Assembly (NCBI GenBank): GCA_965205925.1
Contig: OZ242183.1
Span: 372,001-436,000 of the forward strand
Source: CAYRJD01 sp965205925
GTDB lineage: Bacteria; Actinomycetota; Acidimicrobiia; Acidimicrobiales; Poriferisodalaceae
DNA length: 64,000 nt
Direction: 5' to 3'
A program made the position numbers and the translations under genes. The notes beneath the pieces were generated by a model. That model saw nothing but the letters and a program-made list of their open reading frames with translations, did not search any database and had not been told where the DNA came from. Below, piece after piece: positions 43,295 to 53,324 of the stretch (position 1 is the first letter of the stretch; every line of letters begins with the position of its first letter).

Positions 43295-44035
43295 CTACAA
43301 GGCCATTTTCTGTTGCCATGTGGTCAGCAGCGACGCGTCACCAAACACCTCTAGTTCGGATGGCGCGATACGACCCCACAACATCAGCAGCAAATCTGAT
43401 GCTGTGCCGCGAGCGGCTACATCTGCTTTCGCGTGCTTGCGTTCAACCTCAATGCCGTCAGGTGTGCGTGTGATGAACCATTCTCCGGCAATGTCGTCAG
43501 AGTCGTTATCTGGCTCGTTTACGTGTAGGTGCAGAGTTTGGCCTTCACCAGCAAAGTTGGTTGGCTTCCGCCACGGGACGAAGTAGTCGAACATTTCGTC
43601 GATGCCGTCAACGGCTACTGCATGTTTGATGGATTGAGGGTTGTTTACGGCGGCCTGAATGTCATGCCTATGAATAGAAGCTTCATGACACATCCGCCGC
43701 ATCCAAAATGCCACCGTTACATCAGGTAAATCGAACGCCCAGGTCTTGTCGTCTGGATCCAGAGATTTCAGCGTTTCAAGCAGCTCTTGTGAACTAGTTC
43801 GATGCCAGTCGTTAGCTGACCCTTGTGGTCTCTCTACTGATGCTCGGTCAATTGGTTGCCCAGTTTTTGAAGATCTAGCGACAAACGTCCAAATTTGGCT
43901 GAGGTGAACGAGCAAGTCGTCCACCGTCCATGTTGGACAACCGGGGACGTTGGTATCGCCAGATGTTGCGGCGGCGGCCTCGCTGATGAGTGAAGTATCG
44001 GACGCCAACGATTGCAAATGCTCTTCAGGTTTCAC
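43295..44035 (-). CDS. DinB-like (mycothiol-dependent maleylpyruvate isomerase family) protein
   Basis: A 246-residue protein with an N-terminal DinB/MDMPI four-helix domain. PTWTVDDLLVHLSQIW near residue 35 and RRMCHEASIHRHDI near 115 hold the histidine and glutamate ligands of the family metal. A C-terminal domain covers about 150-246. Members are thiol-dependent transferases or isomerases; the substrate is unknown. Bases 43581-43617 are nearly identical to part of helD. Confidence 0.8.
   Translation of the reverse strand: MKPEEHLQSLASDTSLISEAAAATSGDTNVPGCPTWTVDDLLVHLSQIWTFVARSSKTGQPIDRASVERPQGSANDWHRTSSQELLETLKSLDPDDKTWAFDLPDVTVAFWMRRMCHEASIHRHDIQAAVNNPQSIKHAVAVDGIDEMFDYFVPWRKPTNFAGEGQTLHLHVNEPDNDSDDIAGEWFITRTPDGIEVERKHAKADVAARGTASDLLLMLWGRIAPSELEVFGDASLLTTWQQKMAL
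43581..43617 (-). repeat. 37-nt patch shared with helD (copy 1)
   Basis: This stretch matches 50423-50459 at 35 of 37 bases, in the same orientation and codon frame, although the two host genes are unrelated. It encodes AVDGIDEMFDY here. Confidence 0.9.
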
Positions 44036-44081
44036 ACAAACAACCTAATGGGAGCATTGAAAGCCCATACCCTTTGAATAA

Positions 44082-44948
44082 ATGCCTCTCCTCGACCCTG
44101 TTGTTTTGCTCAGTGTTGCTTCTTTTACTGTTTCAATTCCCAGCCCTTCTTCAAACTCAATCGACCTGGGACCGTTCGAGTTACGTGCATACGGCGTTGT
44201 ACTAGCGCTTGGAGTGCTGGTAGCAATTTGGATTACGCACCGTCGCTGGATCTCGATTGGTGGTAATCAAGAGTTAGTTAGTCGGATGGCGTTTTGGGTA
44301 ATTCCAGCCGCCATTGTGGGTGCACGCATCTATCACGTTGTCACCGATTTCGATAAATACAACGACAACTTGTCTGATATTCCCAAAATTTGGGAGGGTG
44401 GCCTCGGCATTTGGGGAGGCGTAGCCGCTGGCGCCCTAGCCATGTATCTGGTGTTGCGTCGTAGTGGCGAAGACTGGGGTGCAATGATGTGGGCGGCCGC
44501 GCCTGCAGTGCCTGTAGGGCAAGCCATCGGCCGGCTGGGCAACTGGTTTAACCAGGAACTGTTTGGTCGTCCATCCGACTTGCCATGGGCACTAGAGATA
44601 GACGCCAACCATCGGCCAGTGGATTACGTGTCGTTTGAAACGTTCCATCCGACGTTCCTGTATGAGGCGTTATGGAATCTTGCTCTGGCGGCAGCCTTGA
44701 TTTGGCTGGCGCCGAGAATTATGCGTTGGCTGCAGCCACACAGTGGTGCTTTAGTGGGCGCCTACATGGTGGGTTACACGGCTGGACGATTTTGGATTGA
44801 ACTGCTGCGGGTAGACGCGGCTAACGAGATTGCTGGCCTGCGTGTAAACGTGTGGACTTCCATATTGGTTGGACTGGCCGGTGTTGTGATCTTGCTGGTT
44901 GCTTACCGCCGTCAGCGAGGGGCTAGTCGGATCGATTCCGATCTCTAG
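44082..44948 (+). CDS. lgt: Prolipoprotein diacylglyceryl transferase
   Basis: A 288-residue membrane enzyme that attaches diacylglycerol to the lipobox cysteine of prolipoproteins. PSPSSNSIDLGPFELRAYG, the HVVTDFDKY region, GGLGIWGG and the Lgt signature GRLGNWFNQELFG are present, with about seven membrane helices. Its stop overlaps the convergent lhr stop by four bases. Confidence 0.95.
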   Translation: MPLLDPVVLLSVASFTVSIPSPSSNSIDLGPFELRAYGVVLALGVLVAIWITHRRWISIGGNQELVSRMAFWVIPAAIVGARIYHVVTDFDKYNDNLSDIPKIWEGGLGIWGGVAAGALAMYLVLRRSGEDWGAMMWAAAPAVPVGQAIGRLGNWFNQELFGRPSDLPWALEIDANHRPVDYVSFETFHPTFLYEALWNLALAAALIWLAPRIMRWLQPHSGALVGAYMVGYTAGRFWIELLRVDAANEIAGLRVNVWTSILVGLAGVVILLVAYRRQRGASRIDSDL

Positions 44949-47900
44949 TTACGCAGGATGGGACCTCGGTAAGAAGACGTAAAGCCGTTGTCAATCAGCC
45001 AGTCGTGTAGTGGGTGCGAAACTGCACGCTGCCCGTCAATTCTTGCTAGTTCGATTGCGCTGTCTTCGAGTATGGCGCTGTCACGAATCTTTTGGCGCAG
45101 AGCCTCAATCCAACGGACGTCGCGACTGTTCTCAAAGGTTTGAAGACCATGCCCACCGCTGTCTAGCTGCACTAGTGGAACTCCATCGGCCAGCACAACA
45201 AGAGAACCTGCACGCCGTGTTGGATGTCCATCGCTTGCTGGCCACGGTAATGCTGCCCCATAGGGTTGGGCTGGATCCGTTGAATCCAGAACTAGCGCAG
45301 CACCACTAGCCGCAGCAGTTTCAGTCGTGGAACAAAGATTGCGTAACAGTTCAACAGCGGCGGGGGAAGCGAATTGTGCACCACCCAAACCATCAATGAA
45401 ATAGCCACGCCGCACCGTCCCGCGTTCCTCCAAAGCACGCAATGTTGCATAAACACTGGCAAAACCTCCAGGCTGCTGCTCTGACAACACACCGGAGCGA
45501 GTCACAATTCCTTGCCGGTCAAGCAACGCCAGGGAGTTGTAATGCGCCCGTTCTGTGGTTGGCGGCCGCGACGAGTAAAGCGCCTTAGTGCTAGACCAGC
45601 GACCAACGGCGGTTGGTGGCCCAATAGAACCCACAGAAGTTGCCATTGCTAGATCTCGGCTAGAAAGGCGCATCCGGCGACGAGGAACGTTTGGCCCCAC
45701 GAAACTTGGCCCACGCCGGCTATGAGTTCTGCTTGTGCGCGCGCGGCTTCTACCAACTTGGGTTCTGCCTGCCAGCACGGCACGCAAGGCCATGAGGGTG
45801 TCGTTTGTTACCTCACCAGCCCATACCAAATCCCACAAAGCCGAAAGTACTGAGTCGTTAATTTGAGCCCGTGATCCTTTGGATAGTGGTCCTTCACTTG
45901 TCGCAGCATCTAGTAGTTCAGGCCAAAATGCCGAGCCTCGTGTTAGCAGCACCTGTCTCAAGATGTTGTGAATGTCGGTTTGCGCTATTAGCTCGCTCGG
46001 GTCGGGAGCCAGTAGCGCAAAATCGGAGCGCCAATAAAGACGAATGCGACCATCGCGTCTGCCTAATGGGCTAGCCCCTACCCAAATCAGTTCGCCGCTT
46101 GACAGCAGTGCATCGAGGTCTGCTGGCTTGTAATCACGAACCCGTGCTGGCAGTACAGCGGTCTCGAGTGTCGATGCCACAACTTCAGCGCCGGACAGTG
46201 TGTGAATGGCATTCATCAGTGCGTCCTCACCAACGCGTGGTCGATCTATGCCGTGCCAGATTGACAAGAATCGCCCGTAATTTGAAGGCGCGGCCGGTCT
46301 TATCTCACGGCGAAGTCGAGCTAATGAACGTCGTCTCAAGGTTCGCAACACTTCTGTGTCGCACCATTCGGTTTGAGTTCCGTCCGGCCGGAATGATCCA
46401 GCAACTACACGTTTTTCGCTTTCAAGCAAACCCAACGCATCGCGTATTGTGTTGATTGATGTACCCAGCCGCAGGGCGGGCTCGTCGGCATTAAACGGTC
46501 CGTGTGTACTTGCGTAACGCGCCACTAGTTCGGCCAGCTGCCGGTTCTTAGAAACAGTGGGATCTGCGGTAGCAAGCGGTACCGGCAAGCCTTCAGGTAG
46601 CAGGCATCCCAATGCGGCGTGGTAGCGAGCTGCGTCCTCTACGGTTATGAAGCGCCTTTCGCCAGCTACCTCCACTTCACAGACACGTTGACCGGCGTCC
46701 AGTTCGCTTAGCCAGTCAGTCATGGTGGTGCTAGTTACGGCAATCTCTACAGCACTTAGATCACCTAATCGCCTCAACTCATCATGCAGCTGATCAGCGT
46801 CATTGGCACGAATTTGCCCCAGTTCGATAGTGAGACTGGCAAGTACTTCCGGGTCAAGTAGTTCGCGCAACTCTTCTGGGCCGAGGAGATCGGTTAACAG
46901 TTCCTGGTTTAGCGATAATGCCGCGGCTCGCCGTTCGGCCAACGGCATGTCGCCGCTGTACATGTAGACACTGGTCCAATCAAATAGCAGCCCCTGCGCC
47001 ATTGGAGAGGCGCCGTGAGAATCAACGGCTGCGATTCGAATCCTGCGCGTAGAAATATCGCGCAACACTTCGATTAGTGCCGGCACGTTGAACACGTCTT
47101 GCAGACACTCGCGCATGGTCTCCAGCAACATTGGAAAGTTGGGGTACTTGGCGGCTACTTCCAGCAGCCCGGCCGCTCGTTGACGTTGTTGCCACAAGGG
47201 AGTGCGTTGACCTGGCTTGCGGCGAGGCAGCAGCAGTGCTCGACTTGCAACTTCACGAAAACGTGACGCAAACAAAGCTGTGCTCGGCAGGTATCCAATA
47301 ATCGTGTCGGTAACCGTGTCCGGATCAAGCGATACCAGTGATACAGGATCAAGCGCGGACATGGTTGTGCTAGCTGCACCGGCGCTAGCTGTACCGGTGG
47401 TGGCTGGTTCGGTGTCGGGTAGTCGTAACACGATGCCGTCGTCGTTGTACAAGATGTCTATTTTTTGCGAAACAGAGCTTTGAGAAACAGGATTATCAGT
47501 GCCACCTTGTTCCAGCAGAGACTGCATCGCAATAGCCCAAGGGGCGTGAACCTGTGAGCCGTAAGGCGTGAGAACGCAGATACGCCAGTCACCGACCTCA
47601 TCACGGAAGCGTTCTACGACAATGGTGCGATCGTCTGGGATTGCGTCAGTCGCGCCACGCTGCTCGTCCAGATAGAGCAGCAAGTTGGCGGCGGCGGCCC
47701 GGTTTAGTCCGTGTTTGCTTTGGAGAAGAGTTAGCAGAGGTTCAAGCGGAGCGTCTGACTCTGGTTCTGACGCAGTGTCGTGATCACCAGCGGTTGTGGC
47801 GTATAACTCGTCACGTAACGCAAGTAACAAGCTTTGCGTTAGCACTGGTGGCAGTGCATCAATCGTTTCACGCATGAACGCGCCGATTGCTCTGCCTAAC

Positions 47901-49747
47901 TCCAGCGGTCGCCCCGGTCCGTTGCCATGCCAAAACGGCATTTTGGCTGACACACCAGGAGCGGGCGAAACAAGCAACCGGTCATGGGTTATCTCTTCAA
48001 TGCGCCAGCTAGAGGTTCCTAGAAGAAACGTCTCACCAGCGCGCGCTTCATAGACCATTTCTTCGTCAAGCTCTCCAACACGCGATCCGTCAAGCGTGAA
48101 TACCGGATACAAACCACGATCTGCGATGGTTCCACCGTTAGTTACCGCCAACCGGCCGGCTCCTTGGCGAGGGCGAATAGTGCCAGCTATGCGATCCCAC
48201 ACGATGCGTGGCCGCAGCTCGGAGAATTCCTGCGACGGATACCGCCCAGCTAACAGGTCAAGCACCGATTCAAAAACCGATTGACTAAGACCGTGATAAG
48301 GAGCTGAGCGGCGTAGCACGGTTAACAGTTCGTCGGTACTCCATTCATCTACAGCAACCATCGCCACGATTTGCTGCGCCAACACATCCAACGCAAGCCG
48401 CGGATACTGGATCTGCTCAATTTGACCGTCGCGCATTCGTTGCACCACCACGGCTGTCTCAATTAAGTCGTTGCGATGACTAGGGAAAATTTTTCCAACG
48501 CTGCGAGCGCCCACCTGATGTCCTGCGCGTCCGATGCGTTGCACTCCCGCCGCCACAGAACCAGGAGACTCAACCTGGATAACCAAATCCACCGCGCCCA
48601 TATCAATGCCTAGCTCTAACGAAGAGGTCGAAACAATCGCTCGCAAACGACCTGATTTCAGAGTGGTTTCAATTTCTAGGCGTTGCTCGCGGCTAAGCGA
48701 TCCGTGATGTGCACGCACTAAGGCGGTGCTGGTCGTGACTGGGTTAGCTGAAGCAACTCCAACACTTTCCGCTGCGCGGTTAATGCCTTGTTCATAAAGC
48801 TCATTGAGGCGGCTTGCGAGCCGTTCAGCCAGCCGTCTGGCGTTTACGAAAATGATGGTGCTGTGATGCGTCAAGATCAGATCAAGCAGGTGAGGATGAA
48901 TAGACGGCCAGATACTGTTGGTGTTTGAAACGTGCTCGGACTCGTTGCCAAATTGGAAGCGGCGAAGATTGCCCATATCTCGATCAGGGACAATCACTTC
49001 AATGTCTAAGTGCTTGGTGTCACCAACGTCGATGATCTCTACTTGACGTCGCGCAGTACCGGGTTTTGCACTGGCTGTGCTGCTGGTTTGCCAACCACCG
49101 AGAAACTCAGCTACCTCTGACAACGGGCGTTGAGTGGCTGATAAGGCAATGCGTTGAGGTTCTTTGTCTGTTAGCAGACACAAACGCTCCAAAGACACAG
49201 CTAGATGACTGCCTCTCTTGGTGGCAGCTACCGAGTGGATCTCATCCACGATCACCCACCGCACAGCCCGTAACGCTTCACGTGCACGCGAGGTGAGCAT
49301 TAAGTAGAGCGACTCGGGAGTCGTGATCAAAATGTCAGGCGGGCTGGTAACTAAGCGTCTCCGTTCGGCTTGGGTGGTGTCACCGGTACGCACCCCAACG
49401 GTTGGTGTGTGCACTGTTAGTGATTGTTGAGCGGCGATCTCGCTAATGCCCTCAAGCGGTAGGCGCAAATTCTTGTCAACATCGTTAGCAAGCGCTCGCA
49501 ACGGCGACAAGTACAACACCCGCGTACGTGCCGCTTTTTCAGGTACCGGTTCGGTCATGACGCGGTCAATGCCCCACAAGAACGCGGCCAGAGTTTTACC
49601 GGATCCCGTTGGAGCAGTGATAAGGGTGTGATTGCCCTCCGCTATGGATTTCCAGCCTTCAATTTGCGCCTGCGTGGGTGACGCAAATGCACTCCTAAAC
49701 CACTCTTGAACCGGCGCTGTAAACGCCGCTAACGACTGGAGCGGCAC
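44945..49747 (-). CDS. lhr: Large ATP-dependent helicase Lhr
   Basis: A 1600-residue superfamily 2 helicase, full length for bacterial Lhr. Motif I APTGSGKTLAAFLWG is at about 41-55, the DEIH box in WVIVDEIHSVA near 165, motif VI in QRIGRAGHQVGARS near 410. Winged-helix and Lhr-specific domains follow, and the C-terminal extension (from about 900) ends HDWLIDNGFTSSYRGPILRN. In Mycobacterium Lhr is a DNA-damage-inducible 3'-5' translocase. It is followed upstream by the CDGSH gene at a 12-base distance, so the two could be one transcript. Confidence 0.95.
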   Translation of the reverse strand: MPLQSLAAFTAPVQEWFRSAFASPTQAQIEGWKSIAEGNHTLITAPTGSGKTLAAFLWGIDRVMTEPVPEKAARTRVLYLSPLRALANDVDKNLRLPLEGISEIAAQQSLTVHTPTVGVRTGDTTQAERRRLVTSPPDILITTPESLYLMLTSRAREALRAVRWVIVDEIHSVAATKRGSHLAVSLERLCLLTDKEPQRIALSATQRPLSEVAEFLGGWQTSSTASAKPGTARRQVEIIDVGDTKHLDIEVIVPDRDMGNLRRFQFGNESEHVSNTNSIWPSIHPHLLDLILTHHSTIIFVNARRLAERLASRLNELYEQGINRAAESVGVASANPVTTSTALVRAHHGSLSREQRLEIETTLKSGRLRAIVSTSSLELGIDMGAVDLVIQVESPGSVAAGVQRIGRAGHQVGARSVGKIFPSHRNDLIETAVVVQRMRDGQIEQIQYPRLALDVLAQQIVAMVAVDEWSTDELLTVLRRSAPYHGLSQSVFESVLDLLAGRYPSQEFSELRPRIVWDRIAGTIRPRQGAGRLAVTNGGTIADRGLYPVFTLDGSRVGELDEEMVYEARAGETFLLGTSSWRIEEITHDRLLVSPAPGVSAKMPFWHGNGPGRPLELGRAIGAFMRETIDALPPVLTQSLLLALRDELYATTAGDHDTASEPESDAPLEPLLTLLQSKHGLNRAAAANLLLYLDEQRGATDAIPDDRTIVVERFRDEVGDWRICVLTPYGSQVHAPWAIAMQSLLEQGGTDNPVSQSSVSQKIDILYNDDGIVLRLPDTEPATTGTASAGAASTTMSALDPVSLVSLDPDTVTDTIIGYLPSTALFASRFREVASRALLLPRRKPGQRTPLWQQRQRAAGLLEVAAKYPNFPMLLETMRECLQDVFNVPALIEVLRDISTRRIRIAAVDSHGASPMAQGLLFDWTSVYMYSGDMPLAERRAAALSLNQELLTDLLGPEELRELLDPEVLASLTIELGQIRANDADQLHDELRRLGDLSAVEIAVTSTTMTDWLSELDAGQRVCEVEVAGERRFITVEDAARYHAALGCLLPEGLPVPLATADPTVSKNRQLAELVARYASTHGPFNADEPALRLGTSINTIRDALGLLESEKRVVAGSFRPDGTQTEWCDTEVLRTLRRRSLARLRREIRPAAPSNYGRFLSIWHGIDRPRVGEDALMNAIHTLSGAEVVASTLETAVLPARVRDYKPADLDALLSSGELIWVGASPLGRRDGRIRLYWRSDFALLAPDPSELIAQTDIHNILRQVLLTRGSAFWPELLDAATSEGPLSKGSRAQINDSVLSALWDLVWAGEVTNDTLMALRAVLAGRTQVGRSRARTSRTHSRRGPSFVGPNVPRRRMRLSSRDLAMATSVGSIGPPTAVGRWSSTKALYSSRPPTTERAHYNSLALLDRQGIVTRSGVLSEQQPGGFASVYATLRALEERGTVRRGYFIDGLGGAQFASPAAVELLRNLCSTTETAAASGAALVLDSTDPAQPYGAALPWPASDGHPTRRAGSLVVLADGVPLVQLDSGGHGLQTFENSRDVRWIEALRQKIRDSAILEDSAIELARIDGQRAVSHPLHDWLIDNGFTSSYRGPILRN

Positions 49748-49759
49748 GCAGCTTGCTGC

Positions 49760-50005
49760 CTAGCTAGCGGGTGGATTCAAAGTTCCGTCAAAAAAGCTCT
49801 TGTGTGCCCCGTCGCACAGTGGCTTGGTGGTGGATTCTCCGCAGCGACATAGCGCTACAGGCGAGCTCCCGTCGCTCTGTGTCACAAGATTTCCGGCTTG
49901 ATCAGAAATTACGCACGCCCCGCGAACAACCAACGGACCATTATCAAAAATCTTTACTGTCACGCCCTCGGCGGTATCGCTAGGTTCGGATGATGTTGCA
50001 GACAT
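49760..50005 (-). CDS. CDGSH iron-sulphur domain protein
   Basis: An 81-residue protein whose second half is a CDGSH 2Fe-2S site, CRCGESTTKPLCDGAHKSFFDG (Cys, Cys, Cys, His ligands at about 52, 54, 63 and 67). The N-terminal half (VKIFDNGPLVVRGACVISD) is typical of the short bacterial family. Such clusters are redox-active and labile; the role here is unknown. It lies between helD and lhr. Confidence 0.9.
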   Translation of the reverse strand: MSATSSEPSDTAEGVTVKIFDNGPLVVRGACVISDQAGNLVTQSDGSSPVALCRCGESTTKPLCDGAHKSFFDGTLNPPAS

Positions 50006-50049
50006 ATTGCTTACTCGCTTTCAGAGTTTCATAGTAAGAGACACAATTG

Positions 50050-52323
50050 TTAGGCGCTACGAGCTGCCTCCGCTAGAGGCGCTGGCAACTCCAAGGAGTA
50101 AACCACCGCTACTTGTCGAGTGGCGCGAGTCAGAGCGACATACAAAGCACCTAACCCACGCGGTTCTTCATTCACGATGGCTGTCGGTTCCACCACCAGA
50201 ACGGCGTCGGTTTCAAGCCCTTTCACTAGTGCGACCTGCGCCAAGGTCACATTTTGATGAAGTGCTCCTGTGGCGTTACGACTTGCAGCGTTGGCACGAC
50301 CAAACACCACTCCAGCTTGTGTCAGAGCTGCTTCGATCTTGTTGATTAGAGATGGCGGTGAAACCGTAAGCACCGAGTGACCTTCAGCTACAAGATCTTG
50401 CACGGTTTGCACCACAACCGACAAGTAGTCGAACATTTCGTTGCTGCCGTCAACGGCTATGAACATCGGCACTGGCCCGTTCTCGCGCACCGGCACGGCT
50501 GGTCGCACATCTGGTTGGCTCACAGCTAATACTCGGTTAGCGGGCTCCAAACTTGGCCCTGCGATGCGGTAGCTGAGGTTCAGTTCACGTTGGCGCACCG
50601 ACTCAAACGTTGCCACGTTGAGGTATTTGACGATTTCTTGCCAGTCAGCGACAGCGCTAGGTGAAGTGGTTTGTGCGATGTCGCCAACGATGGTCATAGA
50701 ACCGTTTAGCGAGCGGCGTGCAATCATTCTCAGCGCCATCGGTGAATGATCTTGTGCTTCGTCGATCACAATATGACCAAAAGTTCGAACCTCCGGATCC
50801 AACACTGTGCGTCGCTCACGACTGAGGCGGGCCCCTAACAGTTCATAAGCCTCGTCCAGTAATGGCACATCGGCGTCACTCCATATATAGGAGGCGTCGG
50901 ATTCACCACGTGGGCGGTACAAGACGGATTGTTCTTGCTCGGTTAGAAGATCTTTCGCACTGGCAGCTAGCAGAGCCGGCGAGCCGAACAGATCTCGGAG
51001 CAGCTGGGCTGGCGTTAGTGAAGGCCACATGCCTTCAAGTGCTTCAACAAGTGCGGGATTTTCACTTAGACGCTCGCGAATCAGCTCAACGGGAGCGGCT
51101 TCTCTCAGGTGCTCTGGCAGTCTCGCGATTCGCCTAGCGCTCACCGAATCCTCTTTTTGAGGTTGCGATGCGGTAAGTGTTGCAAAAACTGAGTTTTCAA
51201 CAAACCTGGTGGCCGAGTTGTGGTGTTTAAATCGTTTGCGAGCTTGCGCAATAATTTCGTGTGATTGTTCCGGAGTAAGCGTCAGATAAGACGCTCGAAA
51301 TGGCAAACGCAAACGTGTTTTTAGTGGGCGTTGCCGTAATGCCACTGCGTTCGCTAGCACTTTGGCCATCTTCGGTGAACCTTTGACCTCTGCTTCGGCC
51401 GGCGTGTCGGGCTGTGTGATTCGAACGTTTGGAAACAGATCGCTGAATAGGTCAGCAAGTACATAGAGATGCGCTCCAACTTCACCCAAGCTGGGTAGTA
51501 CGCGCTCGATATAACGCAAAAACAGACGGTTTGGACCGATTACTAGCACGCCTTGATCAGCCAGCGGAAAACGGTTGGAGTAGAGCAGGTAAGCCGCGCG
51601 ATGAAGAGCAACGACGGTTTTTCCGGTGCCAGGGCCACCTTGAATAATTAAGACTCCGGGCAGTGGTTCTCGCACAATTTTGTCTTGGTCGGCTTGAATG
51701 GTGGCGACAACGTCTCTCATCTGAGGGCCACGCCGCTCTTCAAGTGCGGCATAAAGAGCGCCATAGGCACGCAGATTGTGCGGGTTTTGTGTGAGATTTT
51801 TATCGTTTGTGAAGAACAGATCAAACTCGAAGATTTCGTCTTCGATGTCGATTAGTTGTGAACCCCTTGTAGTGAAATGACGCCGCCTCAACAAGCCCAG
51901 CGATTCTTGAGTAGTTGCGCGAAAAAACGGTTCGGCAATGCGAGTGCGCCAATCAACCACGACAGGCTCTTGATGCTCGTCCGAGACAGCTATGCGACCG
52001 ATGTAATAGACGGCTTCTAGCGCGACTGTGTCGACATCGGTGTTGGTATCGCCGCGGTTTGCTGCGTAGTCAATGCGACCAAACACCAATGACGATGGCC
52101 CCAGTTCTAGATGAGAGAGACGGTTTGCAACCTGATCTTCTATTACGTCTCGTTCAAATAATGCCTGGCGAGTTCCACCGCGGCCGACCTCAACCATCGT
52201 TCGTAACCGGGTAGCACGCTCGCGCGATTTCTCAAGTAACCGGTGAGCGCGTGTTATGTATGCCTGCTCACTCGCTATTTCCGGGTGCCGTCGTAGGCCA
52301 TCGGAACGATCTTGTTCTGGCAA
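50050..52323 (-). CDS. helD: RNA polymerase recycling motor HelD
   Basis: A 757-residue superfamily 1 UvrD/Rep-like ATPase of the HelD (HelR) type that removes stalled RNA polymerase from DNA; some relatives confer rifampicin tolerance. The N-terminal helical arm (1-90) begins EIASEQAYITRAHRLLEKSRER. Walker A is GGPGTGKT (229-236), Walker B HIVIDEAQDHSP, and motif VI YVALTRATRQVAVV at the end. The start GTG/ATG area near 52323 has no strong ribosome binding site. Codons at 50423-50459 are shared with the DinB-like gene. Confidence 0.9.
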   Translation of the reverse strand: MPEQDRSDGLRRHPEIASEQAYITRAHRLLEKSRERATRLRTMVEVGRGGTRQALFERDVIEDQVANRLSHLELGPSSLVFGRIDYAANRGDTNTDVDTVALEAVYYIGRIAVSDEHQEPVVVDWRTRIAEPFFRATTQESLGLLRRRHFTTRGSQLIDIEDEIFEFDLFFTNDKNLTQNPHNLRAYGALYAALEERRGPQMRDVVATIQADQDKIVREPLPGVLIIQGGPGTGKTVVALHRAAYLLYSNRFPLADQGVLVIGPNRLFLRYIERVLPSLGEVGAHLYVLADLFSDLFPNVRITQPDTPAEAEVKGSPKMAKVLANAVALRQRPLKTRLRLPFRASYLTLTPEQSHEIIAQARKRFKHHNSATRFVENSVFATLTASQPQKEDSVSARRIARLPEHLREAAPVELIRERLSENPALVEALEGMWPSLTPAQLLRDLFGSPALLAASAKDLLTEQEQSVLYRPRGESDASYIWSDADVPLLDEAYELLGARLSRERRTVLDPEVRTFGHIVIDEAQDHSPMALRMIARRSLNGSMTIVGDIAQTTSPSAVADWQEIVKYLNVATFESVRQRELNLSYRIAGPSLEPANRVLAVSQPDVRPAVPVRENGPVPMFIAVDGSNEMFDYLSVVVQTVQDLVAEGHSVLTVSPPSLINKIEAALTQAGVVFGRANAASRNATGALHQNVTLAQVALVKGLETDAVLVVEPTAIVNEEPRGLGALYVALTRATRQVAVVYSLELPAPLAEAARSA
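50423..50459 (-). repeat. 37-nt patch shared with the DinB-like gene (copy 2)
   Basis: Counterpart of 43581-43617, with two mismatches. Here it encodes AVDGSNEMFDY within HelD, between the motor motifs. Confidence 0.9.
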
Positions 52324-52362
52324 TATTCCTGACTTTGTTTCGACCTGGCTTGCTTGGGTTTG

Positions 52363-53262
52363 TTAGCTAGCTAGCAAACTGACCAGCATTTCTCGTGTGG
52401 CGTCACGCTCGTCAGAGTTGCCAAATGCACTGCCACCAAAACACGTCACTCCACAACTCTCAAGCGACCGGATGCGGTCACTCACCTCGCTTGCCTGCCC
52501 GATAATCGCGAAATCTTCAGGCCCTTCAAGGCCCTCGTTGTCAAGCATCGCCCGATATGAGGGGAGAGTTCCATAGATGGCGAACTCCTGAGCGGCGCGC
52601 TTGCGAGCACCTTCGACGTCGTCGGTAACACAAACCGGGAACGCCGCCACAATCTGTGGTGCCTTCCGACCGGCTGCTTGAGCGGCTTCATTGATGGTGG
52701 GTGTGGTCAGCTCGGCCAGAGTTTTTGCGCCGGTCATCCAGGTGATGGTGCCGTCGGCCAGACGACCTGTTAGTCGCAGCATTTGTGGCCCAAGGGCGGC
52801 TACAAAAACAGCCGGCGCTTCGGCTGGTGGGGGAGTGATTTCACCTCTCCCGGTAATCATGTCGCCTGAGTGGCTCACCTTTTTATCTGTCAACAGCGGC
52901 ATCAGAATGCTGAGATAGTCACGCATGTGCGCAACGGGACGCTCAAACTGAACTCCCCACATGCCTTCGACCACGGGTTTATGAGCTAGCCCGATACCTA
53001 AGTCGAGACGATTGCCGATAATGGATTGAACGGTAAGTGCCTGCTGTGCAAGCATCATTGGATGACGCGGGAAAGTGGGCACGACGGCTGTACCGACTCG
53101 AATGCCTGGCACGTCGCGAGCTGCTACCGCGTAGGCGGTGAGTGCGTCCATGCCGAAAATTTGGGGCGTCCAATAGCGAGTGAATCCCTGTTCTGCAGCG
53201 GTCTTGAGACTGGCGGTTAGCCCGTCTGTGTTTTGATCAAATCCAAATATTGAGATTTCCAT
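52363..53262 (-). CDS. LLM-class F420-dependent oxidoreductase (first)
   Basis: A 299-residue TIM-barrel enzyme of the luciferase-like monooxygenase superfamily, actinobacterial F420-dependent type. MEISIFGFDQ, RYWTPQIFGMDALTAYAVAA, GTAVVPTFPRHPMMLAQQALT, GRLDLGIG-like NRLDLGIGLAHKPVVEG and the MRDYLSILMPLL helix are typical. The hydride acceptor is not predictable. The start is ATG at 53262 (a GTG two codons earlier is possible). It heads or follows a run of similar leftward genes. Confidence 0.88.
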   Translation of the reverse strand: MEISIFGFDQNTDGLTASLKTAAEQGFTRYWTPQIFGMDALTAYAVAARDVPGIRVGTAVVPTFPRHPMMLAQQALTVQSIIGNRLDLGIGLAHKPVVEGMWGVQFERPVAHMRDYLSILMPLLTDKKVSHSGDMITGRGEITPPPAEAPAVFVAALGPQMLRLTGRLADGTITWMTGAKTLAELTTPTINEAAQAAGRKAPQIVAAFPVCVTDDVEGARKRAAQEFAIYGTLPSYRAMLDNEGLEGPEDFAIIGQASEVSDRIRSLESCGVTCFGGSAFGNSDERDATREMLVSLLAS

Positions 53263-53324
53263 GGGCACTAAACGCTATTGGCATTTGGTCTGATTCGCTT
53301 GCAACATTCGCTATAGCAAAACCT

